A stretch of 64,000 bases of DNA, taken from Rhineura floridana. Its lineage: Eukaryota; Chordata; Lepidosauria; Squamata; Rhineuridae. Positions 1 through 11,900 of the stretch are shown here, in pieces (position 1 is the first letter of the stretch; each line of letters starts with the position of its first letter). The position numbers and the translations under genes are program-made. The DNA is taken from the NCBI RefSeq assembly GCF_030035675.1, contig NC_084497.1, positions 30,392,437-30,456,436 of the forward strand, read 5' to 3'. The notes below the pieces were generated by a model. The model had not been told where the DNA came from. It saw nothing but the letters and a program-made list of their open reading frames with translations, and made no database searches.

Positions 1-5
1 CTCAC

Positions 6-3000
6 CACTGTGGATGCGCAAGTGCCTCTTCAGGTTGCCTGCAGGAGGAGGAGGAGGTGAAACGCCCTTGGCAGGCAGGCACAACATGCGCTTTGGGTAG
101 AGGGGGCAGCAATGACAGCGGCAGCCATAAGACCAAAAGCTGCAGGGCTTTGGCCCTGGTTGCCAGAAGCAACCGGAAGCGGCCCCCATGGCCGGGTCCA
201 GCAGAGCTTGACTCAACCTCCATACCTGAGGTGGTGAACTGCTTCCCGCACTCCCGGCACTTCAGCGGCCCGTCGGCAATGTGGATCTTCAAGTGGGCCT
301 TCAGGTTCCCCACCTGCCGGCAGACGCGAGAGACTGGCGATGAACGTGGGGGCTGCCACAACCGTGCACCCCCGTGCAAGCCAGAGCGGAGGGCCCACGG
401 AGTGGGTGGGGGGCCCCGGGGGGCCCATCCTCACCTGGTTGAACTTCTTCTCGCAGTGGGGGCACTTATGCTCCTTGTCTGTGTCGTGGGTCTCCAAGTG
501 GCGCATCTTGGAGGTGGGGTCAGAGAAAGAGCGGCCGCAGTAGTCACACTGGTAGGGCTTCTCGCCGCTGTGGACCAGCTGGTGGCGCTTCAGGTTGCCG
601 GAGGTGGTGAAGAGCTTGCCGCAGTCCTCGCAGCGGTACTTGGCCTCTCCTGTGTGTCGCTTCTTGTGCAAGTTGAGGAGGCTGATCAAGCGATAGCTCT
701 TGCCACACTCCTCACAGCTGTATGGCTTCAGGGGGCTGGAAGGGAATGGTTTGGACTGTTCCAGGGAACTCCTTGCCACAGGACAATGCAAGGGTGACCA
801 GCTGAGATGGCTTTAAAGAACGGCTAGCTGTGTCCATAAAGGACATAAAGGTATTATCAGAACAGTCTGCAGGCTACAATTTTATGGAATCTCCCAAAAA
901 GACAGACGGTGCAGACTTCAGCTTTATTTAATTACAGCTGAAAAGATCTGTTCAAAAGGGTATTAATGATGCTGGCTGAGAAGCCAGAGCCCTGTGCACA
1001 GGATGACAATTAAACCAATCAGCCTCTGCCTAATTTTTGCACAGTCCACCAGAGCAGAAATGGCACACAACCACAACGAACACAAATGGAATTATCCCAC
1101 CCATGACAAGACACAGGCACTCCCCACCCCACCCACCACAGCGCCCTTTCCCTCTGGATCAGCCTCCCTGGCCTTTGCCCCATCGCACCTGTGTGTTTTC
1201 TCATGGGCCTTGCAGGCGGCTGGATCAGAGAAGGCTTTGCTGCACTCTCGACAGGAGAAGGGCTTCTCCCCGGTATGGATCCGGGTGTGGCGCTTGAAGT
1301 TGCCGGTGTGAGTGAATTCCTTTCCGCAGTCCTGTGGCAAGAGACAGTGCAAGAGGCTGCTGAAGGGAGCTCCACTGAACAGAAGGACCAAAACCAGGCC
1401 AGAGTTGCAGCTCATCAGCCCATCCGGAAGCAGCCTCTGCCAGCATTGCTTGAACCAGAGGGCTGGTCCCTTTTCACTCCCACCCCTCTAAGGGCAAGAG
1501 AAGTGTTAAGCATTAAACAAGCAGAGAGGCAGGGCAGCAGGTTGGCTGGACTTACGCCACTTCGTGTCTAAACCCAGACATTTTCCTCTGGTAGCAAGCT
1601 TGGGAATGGGTATTGTTGGAAGCATGTTTGGGAAAACACAAGCCCAGCGCATGCGCACTTTGGGGGCAGCAGACAGGATCATCACAGGAGGGAGGCAAAG
1701 TCTCCCAGGCTGCTGCTGCCTTCCTCCAGCTCTTGCTCCCCGAGATCCTTTCCGATGGAGGCGTCAGGGGGGCCTCCCTGCAGCTGAAGCAAGCCCTCCC
1801 CGCAGGGTTTTGCTCTACAGGAAACCTCTTTCAAGCTGCCTCCACGGGGCGTTCTGAGCCGCTTCTCTCCTTCGACGGCTCCATTCCTCCTGCTTCATTT
1901 CCTCCCACAACTCACCTCGCACTTGTGCGTGACCGACCCGTAGGTTTTTGACTCCGTCCTGTCGCTGTACGTCCCCGAGCGCAGCAGCCTGGCCTCCCCA
2001 CTGTTCTCCTGCCCGGAGTCTGTGCCCCCTGACTCAGTCTCCTCTGGAGTGTTGCCGTTGGCCAACTGTGCCTCGTGGGTTTGGGCGTTTGGCTCAGCCT
2101 CTTCCACCTCTTCCTCTTCTCTGCCTTCCAGCTCCACCTCCATCTCAGCAGGGAGCTTCAGTACAGAGGGCTCTTGGGGGGGGAGAGACAAAGCAGATGG
2201 ACTGAGGGCTGGGTGGATGTTGAAAGAGACCCCAGAGAGAGTAGCAGCCACCACAGGTCTGGGTGGACTCCATCTTGGTAGACCCAGCTGTGTCTGGGTT
2301 GCTGCAGCTGCTGAATCCCCACCCCTGCACCATCCTTCCCTCTCAACCTGCACCCTTCTGGATTAAATTCATAAAATCACAAAGTTGGGTAGGTTCCTAG
2401 AGGGCATCTACTCTGACCCTCTGCTCAGAACAGGAATCTTGCAACTGCAGCCTCTCTGACAGGTTGGCTGTCCAACCTCTGCTTAAATATCTCCAGTGAA
2501 GGAGAACTCAACACCTCCTGAGGCGAATTCTGCTGCACTGTTGAATTGCTCTCACCCTTCAGAGGATTCTCCTAATATTGCGCTGAAACCTGCTTCCCTG
2601 TCACTTCCACCCATCGGTTCGAGTCCTGCCCACTGGAGCAACACAGAGAACAAGGGTTGTATGCAATGTTAGTTCTACTCAGAGCAGACCCACTGAAATA
2701 AACATGACTAAATTAATTTCAATGGGTCTATCCTGAATAGGGCATGGCTGGGAGCTCTTCAGACCTTTGGAGACCACTCTCCTGTCTCCGTGGTTTCATC
2801 TCCAGGCTGGACAGCCCCAACTCTCCCTTCACCGGACTTGTGCAGCCTGAGGCTCAGGGTGGATACCAGTAAATCAAGGAAGCATCCAATACTCCACCAG
2901 GAGAAAATCCAATTCTACAGCAATAAAACACATTCTGTCCAACGAACCCTGCTTGAGCCAGGAGGGAGGGTGTGGGGCCTCCCAGGGATGGTGGGACCCC

Positions 3001-6000
3001 AACTCCCATCATCCCAAGCCGCTTTGGACCAGTCTGGACCAGGGATGGTGGGAAGTCCAGAGGGATCCAGACCCTTGACTTCAGCCATCTCCTCTCCCCA
3101 AACCCTGGCCAGACAGACAGGTCCTATGGCTCTCTGAAAGACACAAGCAGTTGTTTACTTGGGTTTTTTGCTTTGGGCCATTGCACATTTGCAGATATAG
3201 TCAGTCGTGTCTATGAAATTCAGGGGGTCTACTCTGACTAGGTCTAATGCTGGATACAACCCATAGTTGTTTTTTACAGCATTTCTCTCTGCTGCACGTG
3301 CAAACCCCCCCCCCACAACTGAGAGCTGAAAGCAAGCAGACCATCTACCTGCAAGCTTCTCCAGCCCGTTCTCAGAAATTGCCCCATTTGCCTTGCAAAT
3401 CCTTCCCCCTCCCCAGCTGCCGCCTGGGTGCCTTGAGCTTCACTTGTGCCCAAAATGAGCCCTTTCCTGCCTCTGAGTATTTCCGGTTGGGAGGTTCCCT
3501 CATTCACCTCCGAGAGCCTTTGGGATGGAGAGGGGTCAGCAGCTGCCCATCATGACCCCCGCAGGAGGAATATGACAGACTGGCTCCTCCCCCAGCACTG
3601 GGAGAACAGGAGCCAAGTCTCCGCAGGGAAGGAGGGAGTTCTGGGCAAGCCCCACACGAGCAAAAGTCAGATGTGGAGAAAGAAAGGCCCTTTTGGTGCC
3701 ACATGGAGATCACACCCTGCAGTGTCCGGTAAAGAGCCGGGGGGCAGAAGAGACTTTTCTCCTGGGCAGAAGGAGCCCATTTCCCCACTGCTGGAGCCAC
3801 TAACCTGCCTCAGGGGGGCTCGAGGGGAGGCATTCTGAGGTGGGGCTGGTTTCTCCAGGGGCAGGACCATCTGGCTGCGGGTTCTCAGGCTCTCCAGAGG
3901 AGATGTCTCCTGTGGCCTTGTCTGCAGCTGAAACAACAGGAGCAGGTCACAAACCCCTCAACGTCACCAACAAAGAGCCATGATGATCAATGGCAACAGG
4001 TCAGAGCGACAGAGTGGAAAGCAGGATAAGATTTGGGGAGAGGGAGGGAAGAGAGGCCTAATCTGAACAATTCCTGTCACACAGCACGGAACAGAGGCCC
4101 CGGATTTTAATTCTAGCAGAAAATCCTGGCACGGATTTTAAAGATAAGCCCCAGCAGACATTCTAGACCTCATGGATGTTGAAAAATGTGGTCTACTAGT
4201 TTGGATTTCCTCCTCTCCTGATTCTACACCAGCGTCTCCCAGCCTGGTGCCCTGTAGATGTTTTTGACCCCACTCCTGTCAGCCCCAGCCAGGTAGGAGT
4301 ACAAAACATCCAGAGGGCACCAAGTGGGAGAAGGAGTGAGCTGCCCTACTAGTATTTATTTGTTTATTAACCACATTTAAACGATTGACTTCCTCCACCC
4401 CACCACAGGCAGGCCCTGACTGCCTTCCGGAATAGCTTTGAGCGAAGCCAAACGGAGGTGGAGGCAATGCAAGGGGGGGGGAGTTTTGCTGCCTCAGCCT
4501 GGGATTTTCTCTGTCACAGATAACTGTTATTCCCACCAAACAACATCAAAAATGATTTTTTAATCTCTTTAAGGATCCACTGGTGGATCCACCTTCTCAA
4601 AAAAAAAAAAGTTTTACTTGGATTTTTAACCCAATACATTGCATCAGGCAAGTCACCTAATGCTCTGGTAGTTGCAGAGAATCAAGGTTTGAATATCTAT
4701 CTTCAGGTTTTTGTTTTGAGATGTCTTAGCTTGCCCTGAGCCTTGCAAGAGGATTGGAATAGAGCTTTTAAAAATCAATCAAACACAGATAATTCTATGA
4801 GCACCCTTCAGCCAGTCCATCACACACGGACTGCACTCAAAGACCCAGCAGGGACAAAGGAGGCTGCCTTATATGAATTCAGACCGTCGGGTCACCAAGC
4901 TCAATATTGTGCGCACTGACTGGCAGTGACTCACTGAGGGCTTGAGGCAGGGGACGTTCCAGCCCTGCTTGCTAGGGACTGAACCTCGCATGCAAACCAG
5001 GCACTCAACCATAGAGCTACGGTCTACTCCTGAAAGTACGATTCTAGTCCTCATGGCTCTGAACAAAGGGCTGATTTAAATGGAAGCACAGCATGCTCCT
5101 TTGTACTGAGTTAGACCATTGGTCCATCTACGCCAATACTGCCTACTCTGACTGGCAGCAGCTCTCCAGGGGCTCCGACAGAGAAGGGCCATTTCCATCC
5201 CATCCTTGGGACTGGGACATTCTGGGCACAAACTGAGCCACGGAGGTCAAATGCGTTCACTCTGCATTTATTTGCTGTTTGAACTTCCAGGCCACTTTCC
5301 ATCCAATGGTCCCAGGGTGGGTTACAAAATTACCACACTTGAAACAAATGTACTTTATACACGGAAACCACTTTTTGGAGCCTGGAGCCTTGGACTGCCC
5401 AAGGCCCCGATTCCCAGCACTTACCTGGACCCTTGCCAGCCCCGCTGCTCGCCTCCCCCATGGCCGCCTCCGCTTCCTCCTCCTCCTGCTCCTCTGCACG
5501 ATCCATCCCCTTGCCCTGCTGGAGGGCACTGCGTGGGGACTGGGGGGTCTCCTCCGGCTCCCTGAGGGCTTCCGTCTCCTCAGCAACTCCACCAGCTGTT
5601 TTCTCCTGCCCTGGGAAAGAGCGAAGGCAAAGCCACCGATGACACACTCGCTTCTCTTCGGCTGTCACCCCCAGAGAGCGGCTACCAGGTGCACAGGCCA
5701 CCCCCCTCCCTCCAAAAATGGGCACAAGAGGGATCCATCCCTACAGGGCTGCAGCGGTAACAAAGCTCTGGCCAAGCACTCATGTGCACTCAAGCAAGTG
5801 CTGCAGGGTCGGGGTGGGGAACTGTAAGGCACGCTCAGCAGGCTTTCTGCTTTCTGGGCTGAAGAAGAGTCCATGCCAAGGAAAGCCAAAGCCTGAAGAT
5901 TTGCATGCCTTATTCGGCCTCAGCCTGAGAGACCCCACAGAGCTAAGACTGGGGGGCACTCTTTTCACCCTTGCATCCTCGGAAAAACTTCCTGCCTCTG

Positions 6001-7037
6001 TGTCTCCGCTCAAGTCACTGGCTGGGTGGGGCATGTCTAGCACCAAGCCCAGGACAGCAACTCACACGCGGATGCAACAGGCAGCCTCCTCCCTGGGCTT
6101 GTCATTAATCATCAGAACAGCCTCCTCCAACCTGGCGTTTCAGGCTGCTCCTCCCATACCGACTCCTGATGGGAGTCATAACCCAAAGCAGCCAGAGGGC
6201 ACCCTGTGGGGGAAGGCTGCGTTACACCTCTTGGGACCCACTGACCGAACGCCAGAGGTTCCACCAGGGAGTCCATAGCTGATTCCTCCAGCCACAACAG
6301 CCAGAAGCTTAGAGAGAAAGCAAAAAGCAACAGAGCAGTGCCCGTCATTTCCCTGCTCCTGCAAGGATGGGTGCTGAGCCAAAGAACCCAAACAGCCTCA
6401 GAGGCGAGGAAGCCCCATACCAGCCACTGCTGGGGCCTCAGGGCGCTCGGCGGCGGTTTCTGCCGGCCCCGACAGAGCCCTCAGCGAGTTGCAGGCGCTG
6501 ATGATCTCCTGCATCTGAAGAAAACCAGCCACGGCCAGGACATCTTCCACATTCTCCAGGCTCAGGGTTAGCTTGGCCGTGTACATGAACTCCAGCACCT
6601 GCTCAAGACCTGAAACGGAGATGGAGGCGGTGAATGCAGGACAGAGTGCCACCGGCCACCCCACCCCGCCTCATGGGCATCGACAGCAGGCATCAAGCAG
6701 GTTCTGGAAGCCACCTCTGGCTTCCAAAAGCATCCAGACAGCACAGCACAAAGGCCACAGCCCTCCTTCCTTTTCTAAGTGGAGTTACCCCCAGGCGGAC
6801 CATTCGTGCCCGGACACACACCCCAGGCCCACCTGCCGCATTACTGATGTCCAGGTGCACCACATCCTTCTGGTCCACAAAGAGCATCCTGAAGTACTCG
6901 CTGCAGGCTGCCAGCACCGCCTTGTGGGCCTTGAAGTCGATGCCGTCCACCACAAAAGTGCAGTCGCAGAGCAGGCCCAGTTGCCGCTGCTGGTTCAGCT
7001 GCTCCAGCACTTGCTTGCTGTGCTGAGGGAAGTCCAT
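6..7037 (-). CDS. ZBTB17: ZBTB17 (MIZ-1) transcription factor, N-terminal part, 9 coding exons
   Basis: BTB/POZ zinc-finger protein that binds core promoters and partners MYC in the nucleus. Coding exons in transcript order: 7037-6833 (exon begins 7039), 6609-6421, 5610-5425, 3927-3805, 2172-1916, 1331-1189, 735-435, 313-226, 38-6. All have AG/GT borders and phases that join. They give 508 codons, the rest lying off the left edge. Residues 1 to about 115 form the BTB domain (starts MDFPQHSKQVLEQLNQQ; LCDCTFVVDG, VLAACSEYF). A low-complexity Glu-rich linker follows (about 150-320), including EGREEEEVEEAE. Then come seven C2H2 fingers, for example CEECGKSY...HKKRH, CDYCGRSF...HLETH and CPHCEKKF...HLKIH, with TGEKP linkers. 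The human protein has thirteen fingers. The match to human MIZ-1, as I recall it, is near identity in the BTB domain and fingers and loose in the linker. The 33-nt last exon is discussed as a finding. Confidence 0.97.
2365..2640 (-). repeat. CR1-type LINE 3' fragment (ZBTB17 intron)
   Basis: Text such as 'ggttggctgtccaacctctgcttaaatatctcc' and 'acaaagttgggtaggttcc' resembles the decayed 3' end of CR1 LINEs in birds and reptiles. It lies in the intron between the 123-nt and 257-nt ZBTB17 exons. Exact ends and orientation are uncertain. Confidence 0.5.
2665..2750. repeat. Palindromic MITE, 'CTCAGAGTAGACCCA' family
   Basis: Two arms, about 'tctactcagagcagacccactgaaat' and 'atttcaatgggtctatcctgaat', are inverted copies around a short centre ('aaacatgactaaattaa'). 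The same family recurs at 11.8, 13.45 and 39.8 kb. It is probably a non-autonomous DNA transposon; no protein is encoded. Confidence 0.7.
4228..4335. repeat. Palindromic MITE, 'CCTGGTGCCCTCCAGATGT' family
   Basis: Left arm 'cccagcctggtgccctgtagatgt' and right arm 'acatccagagggcaccaagtgggag' are inverted, with 'ccccagccagg' between them. Diverged relatives lie at 6.1, 14.8, 24.9, 52.8 and 62.2 kb. It resembles a hAT-like non-autonomous element common in squamates. Confidence 0.65.
4858..5035 (-). repeat. Ala-tRNA-like SINE
   Basis: Read on the minus strand, a tRNA-like head (A box about 'tagctctatggttgagtgcc', anticodon-like 'tttgcatgc', B box 'ggttcagtccc') is followed by the body 'ctggaacgtccc...' and the end 'gctcggtgacc'. 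The head resembles tRNA-Ala(TGC), but the body and the missing cloverleaf rule out a live tRNA gene. Confidence 0.75.
5096..5240 (-). repeat. Ala-tRNA-like SINE, 3' body
   Basis: A second, truncated copy of the same family directly after the first: 'tgtactgagttagaccattggtccatct...actggcagcagctctccagg' in inverse orientation. The tRNA-like head is missing. Confidence 0.65.
6115..6228. repeat. Palindromic MITE, diverged
   Basis: 'cagcctcctccaacctgg' at the left and 'ccagagggcaccctgtggg...aaggctg' at the right form imperfect inverted ends around 'gactcctgatgggagtc'. Same family as the copy at 4.2 kb. Confidence 0.55.
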
Positions 7038-7739
7038 GGCTGTGGAGCGAGAGGTGCGGAAGGTCTTTCAACGCGCCAAGGGAGGCCTCTCCCCCGCCAG
7101 CACAGGCGGACCAAGAGTCTGACTCGGCCTGCAGCAGCTTCTGGGTTCCTTAGACGGCTCAGCGGAACTCCCTACAGCGATCAGCATGCTCATCCTGAGA
7201 CGCTTCGGACCCAGCCTGACTGCTGCCACTCCAAACAGGAGGCTCCACTTTTCCAGATAGGTGGAAAGTGCTCTGCAGCCTTTAGCATCGCTGCCCACAA
7301 GGCAAGGCACACCAGCTTATTCCAGTTTTACAGGCAGCGAATCGAGGCTGAGATGCAATGACTTCCTTAAGGAGTTCAGGGCTGAGGTAAGATTTGAACC
7401 TCGGTCCCTGCTCCCAGCACCTTCGACCACCTCCCTTCACTGACACCAAGCCCCCCCCAAGTTTCCTCCTACCCCATTCAAGAGAGCACCCCCACCTGAG
7501 CCCTCACCGGCTTAGTAACACCTGCTTCCGACCCCAGAGACCTCCCACCCCTCCACCGGCCAGCCCAGAAGCCCACTTCTTCAGCTTGCCCCTTAAGCTG
7601 CCCAAATCGCCTCCAAGCGACCAGCAGAGAGAGAGGTCGGCCGGGGGGCGGCGGGAGGGCATGGCGCCCCCACCCCCCTTTTCTGGTGATGAACTGGTAG
7701 ACTATATCCCTGTTACGGACCCACTTTGAAGGCTGTCAC

Positions 7740-8125
7740 TCCGGGAAAGGATATGTAGAGAATCCTGAGCCGCCGTTCCCCCCCCCCAAACTGGTCGCCC
7801 CCTCCCACCCCCAATCCCCTCCCCCTCAGCAGCACCTGACACTCTGGGGGTCTCAAGAAGCCTCCCTCCCCCCCGTTCTGCCCCCTTCCTTCCCCCCTGT
7901 CCCTCCCCACCCCCCACGTATTCCCCCTCCCCTTTTGCTGCCCCTCCCCCCGGCCCACAAACTTGCTGCCTCCTTAGGGACCCTCCCCAGCGCCCCCCTC
8001 CCCCTTTGGTCTCCCCTCCCCACTTGCTGCCCCCGCCCCAGGTCTGCTCTTTGGTGCCCTCTCCCCCTTTCCTGGCAGGCCGGAGACACCCCCCCGCTCC
8101 CTTCATGCCCCTCCCCTTCCCAACG
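7740..8125 (-). other. G-rich (on the transcript strand) start of ZBTB17 intron 1
   Basis: About 380 bases of nearly pure C/T on the plus strand, so the ZBTB17 pre-mRNA is extremely G-rich here, with dozens of runs of three or more G. It begins directly after the first-exon donor. Such GC skew after a CpG promoter is known to favour R-loops and G-quadruplexes; that role is inferred. No gene is encoded, although the lack of stops produces long false open frames. Confidence 0.7.
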
Positions 8126-8130
8126 CCCCC

Positions 8131-8420
8131 ACCCACCTGCCATCCGGGCGCGTCACATAATCCCGACCGGCGGCGGCGGCGGCGGTGGCGGCGCTCAGAG
8201 TGACACGGAACAGACAAAGGGCGCCGCCATCTTGGGGCCGGGCGGAAGCGGCGTCGCCTTAGCCACCGCCTCTTTCCCGACGCGCATTTTTTTTGCCTTT
8301 CGCCTTGTGCGCATGCGCGTGCCCCGCTTGGCGAAAGGGGAACCGTGGAGGCGGACGAATAAAGAGCACGTGACGCAGGCGGCTTCCTCGGTCTGTTTTG
8401 GCCGCCATGACACCAGAGGC
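8131..8420 (-). promoter_or_regulatory. ZBTB17: ZBTB17 CpG promoter and 5' untranslated first exon
   Basis: A GC- and CpG-rich block upstream of the ZBTB17 start. On the minus strand a consensus donor CAG|GTGGGTG ends an untranslated exon at 8137; it would splice to the acceptor at 7040, two bases before the ATG. Near 8226-8236 the minus strand reads CAAGATGGCGGC, a perfect YY1-type element common just downstream of the start of housekeeping genes. No TATA box is seen, which fits a dispersed CpG promoter. The exact transcription start cannot be read from sequence. Confidence 0.75.
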
Positions 8421-8609
8421 AAGGGCAAGCACTAGAGGTAGCTCTGCTGTGAGAGGAAAAGAAAAATACAGGGAGGGGGGGAGAGGAGGCGGGGCAACAA
8501 GGCCGCCCCCTCCATTCCTCCCTCCCTCCGCTGGCTTCCCCACACGTCAATTTATTCTTCTTTTTAGCTGTCACATTCTGCTCCTCCGATTATTATTGGG
8601 GGGAAATGG

Positions 8610-8985
8610 AATTGGCCTGCCTTCAAGTCGATCCTGACTTATGGCTACCCTATGAATTAGGGTGTTCATGGTAAGCGGTATTCAGAGGGGGTTTCCCATT
8701 GCCTCCCTCTGAGGCTAGTCCTCCCCAGCTGGCCAGGGCCTGCTCAGTTTGCCACAGCTGCACAAGCCAACCCCTTCCTTGTCCACAACTGGGCTCCTTG
8801 GGACTATGCCGCTTGCCCACAGCAGCACAGCTGGCAGGGCACGTCACCCCTGAGCCACTCCCTGTGGGGTGATCTTTAGCTGGCCCTTGACGCCCAGGAG
8901 ACACGAGCGGGGATTTGAACTCACAGGCTCTGGACTCCCAGCCAGGCTCTCCTCCCCACTGTGCTATACCAGCTGCCCGCTTATT
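8610..8985 (-). repeat. Sauria-type SINE with Bov-B-like tail
   Basis: Minus-strand tRNA-derived SINE. Its Bov-B-like 3' tail lies at 8610-8650 (plus strand 'ttcaagtcgatcctgacttatgg'). The middle 'ggtaagcggtattcagaggggg' follows, and the head with B-box text ends near 8985 ('gctataccagctgcc'). It lies upstream of the ZBTB17 promoter. Confidence 0.75.
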
Positions 8986-8989
8986 ATTA

Positions 8990-11900
8990 TCATTAAATTA
9001 TTAATTACTGTCATTTATGTCCCACTTTTAAAAATTATCCCCACCCACCCAAATGGCTGCAATAACCACTGTGAAACAATTAAAATCAATTTTTTAATTC
9101 TGATTCTGCCATTCTTGCTTTCTTTGCCCGGCATTTCCCTTTCTCTCTGCCCGCCTCTCAGGGCCCTGCCTTTCCCTCCACTCTGTGTCTATGCAGCTTT
9201 CCCCCCAGGCCTTGGTGAACATCACAGCAGCATTGTAACAGAAGAAACAAAAGTTGAGAGAGAGAGAAAATGAAGACAATGCTACTTACAGTAAACTTTC
9301 CAGACAGACAGATGTTATTAGCATAATGGATAAACAGGTGGCATAGCAGATAATAATTGAATGATAACAACAAACAGATCGACTGTTTAATGTTGTAAAC
9401 AAAAATCAACCCATTGTAGAATAATTCTGGGTCAACCCAGGGGGGCCTGAGGAGGTGCCTGATGCCGGATATTGCCTTGAGTGGCTCCTACCCTCAGGCT
9501 GCCAGGGACTCCACACCTCACAGCTGCTCCCTCCCCAGGCTGCCAAGTAGGTGCCAATGCTTTCTCCTCCCCACCACGCGCACCTCTTTTGTGCCCGAGG
9601 CAGCCTGCAAAGCCATCCTTTCTGTGAACAGTCCACCCGCACTGCAGGCACTATTCAGCAACAGGGAGGCCCAAGACCTTTGTGTCCACAGAAGGCTGTA
9701 TTTCCCTTGAGTTAACATGGCTCTGCTTGTTTCACCATCTGAGCTCTGCCCGTTGTCTCCCAACAGCATCCAGGTAGGTCTTCTTTGTGCCAGGAGGGGT
9801 CACTCTTTGTCAAGGTTTGCTTTTGGTGATACTCACCACCTCAGGCCAGCCAGAAAGAAAGAACACATCTTGGCATAAGGATGGAGAATTGCCTCTGCGC
9901 TCTGGGAATCTGGAGAAGATTCCTTTAGCCCCTTTCAGTGTGTGTGCTTTTTAAACGTGTGTGTGTGTGTTGTAAACTCACATTTCAGCACCTCTTTAAA
10001 GCATCATCTTGAAGTCCCTCTGGTTCACGTTTGTTGTAGGCCTTGAGGTGTGTGATTCATTTGTGCAATTGCACAACATCCAGTTTAGGAAAGTTTGACA
10101 CACAGGCTTGCCGTGCTGAGTTGCAGCACCCGTTTTCCAAGTGATTTATTTGGCCAGCTCAAGAGAGGCAGCTGGGAGACCGGCTGCAGAATTAGGTCCT
10201 AGTGAGATACACTTTGTGGAAAAGTCTTGTCTCTGGGATGTTTTTTATGGCTAGCTAGCAAACTTCCCAGATTCCCTCTGTTGCCTTGGCCCGTGGGCCA
10301 GAATCTTGGAGCGTCCATCAGCACAACTTACCATCATGTTACATTCCTGGTGCGAAGTAGAACAGAGAGGACACGACGACCTCTGAGCTAATCTCTGTGT
10401 TACACCCAACACAGTGCCAAGAGCAGGCTTGTGGTAACTATAAACAGTCCCATCCCAGAGCCAAACACAAGACGCTGGCAGCCGCAGGAGCAATGTTGTT
10501 TTGCAGGCAAAATGGACAAAACTAGACTCTTTTCAACTTGCCTGGTCACTTAGGAGGCGGGCCAAACTTTTATGCAAGCACGTTGCCCCCCCCCAAAAAA
10601 AATCCCACATTCGCAGATGTTCCAGAGACCATCTTGTTTAACACGCTGTATTGGGAGGAGAGGCAAATATCTCTTGGCGCCTCCCAGTGAACTCAGACTC
10701 CCAGCCCAAACAGAGTCACTCTGCCTGTAATTCAGGCTAGAGGTAGGGCTGCAGATGATTGAATGCTTCTCCATACCCCCCTCAAAATTAAAACAAATCC
10801 TTGCTCCTGGAAAGCTAGCATGTCAGTCTTCTAGCCTAGCCTGCTGCCTTCTATGTTCATTTCTATGTGTAGGGATTTTTTTCCTTTTCCATATGGAAGC
10901 AGTTTCGTATCTGATTTTTCCACATCCACCCACAGCCTGACATTCCACCGCTCTTTTCACAAACAAGGCCTTCATCCCTGATCTGGTCTGGTGCTGCTGC
11001 TCTCCTGGGGCTCTGGAGCATTGGGCCGGGGATGGGCCAGAATTGGGCCTGCCTCTGTTGGATGTTCCTCAGCTAGTTGATGTAATTCAGACAGCCTTTA
11101 TGGTCAGAACAGGATGGGGCTGGACTGCCACTGTGCCGTGCCGTTCGACAGATGAAGCCCTCAGCCTGCAAAACCTTCCCTTGACAACAGCAGCACTCCA
11201 GGAGTTGCTTCTGTCTCGATGGCTCTGCTGGTGGGAAGGGAAATGTGTCCACCTTGGGTGGCTTCTAACTGGGGACAGGGGCTGCAGACCCTCCTCTCAT
11301 CCTTCTCCCAGGTCTGAGGAAAACCCAGGCACGGGCAGATGACTGCCTCCCTCCCAGCAAGTGGCTTCCGTCCTTTGTCAAGCCAGGCATCTATTTCCAG
11401 AGGGGTGACTCACTTCTTCCCCTGATCTCTGTTTTCATGCCGTCCTCGGCCTGCAGCAGGGAAGGGGGTTGGCCTGAGCATCAAGGACATCTCCTCACCC
11501 CAATCTCCCAGGGACACAAAGCCCCCCTCCCCTCTACACACACACAAGAGAGAGAGGTTTGTTCCTACCCCCCCTCACAAGACTGATTTCTACAGTTCAA
11601 GTTTATATTCTTTTACTTAGTATGTTTCCCCTCCCCATTCCCATTTATGGGATGTTGCTGGGATTGGAGGGGGGGTTGTGAAGAGCAGGGGGGGAGGATT
11701 AGGAAGCCAATACATACCATCAAAAGACAAGATTTACAGTATTAATTCTGCACATACTTACTTGGAAGTAAGATTCACTGTGTTCCAATGAAACTTTCTT
11801 CTTACTAAAAGCGGCTAGATTGCAAACAGGGCTACTCAGAGTAAGAGCCACTGAAATTAATAGGCAAAACTAACTTAGGCCTTTTGATTTCAGTGGGTCT

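Noticed and set aside
57-797. 246-codon plus-strand open frame opposite the ZBTB17 fingers
   Set aside because: Mirror of the conserved minus-strand zinc-finger exons and their introns; no start context or family match.
7702-8574. 290-codon open frame on the minus strand over the ZBTB17 promoter and intron 1
   Set aside because: It is Gly/Arg-rich low-complexity translation of a G-rich strand, crosses the first-exon donor and matches no family; stops are simply rare there.
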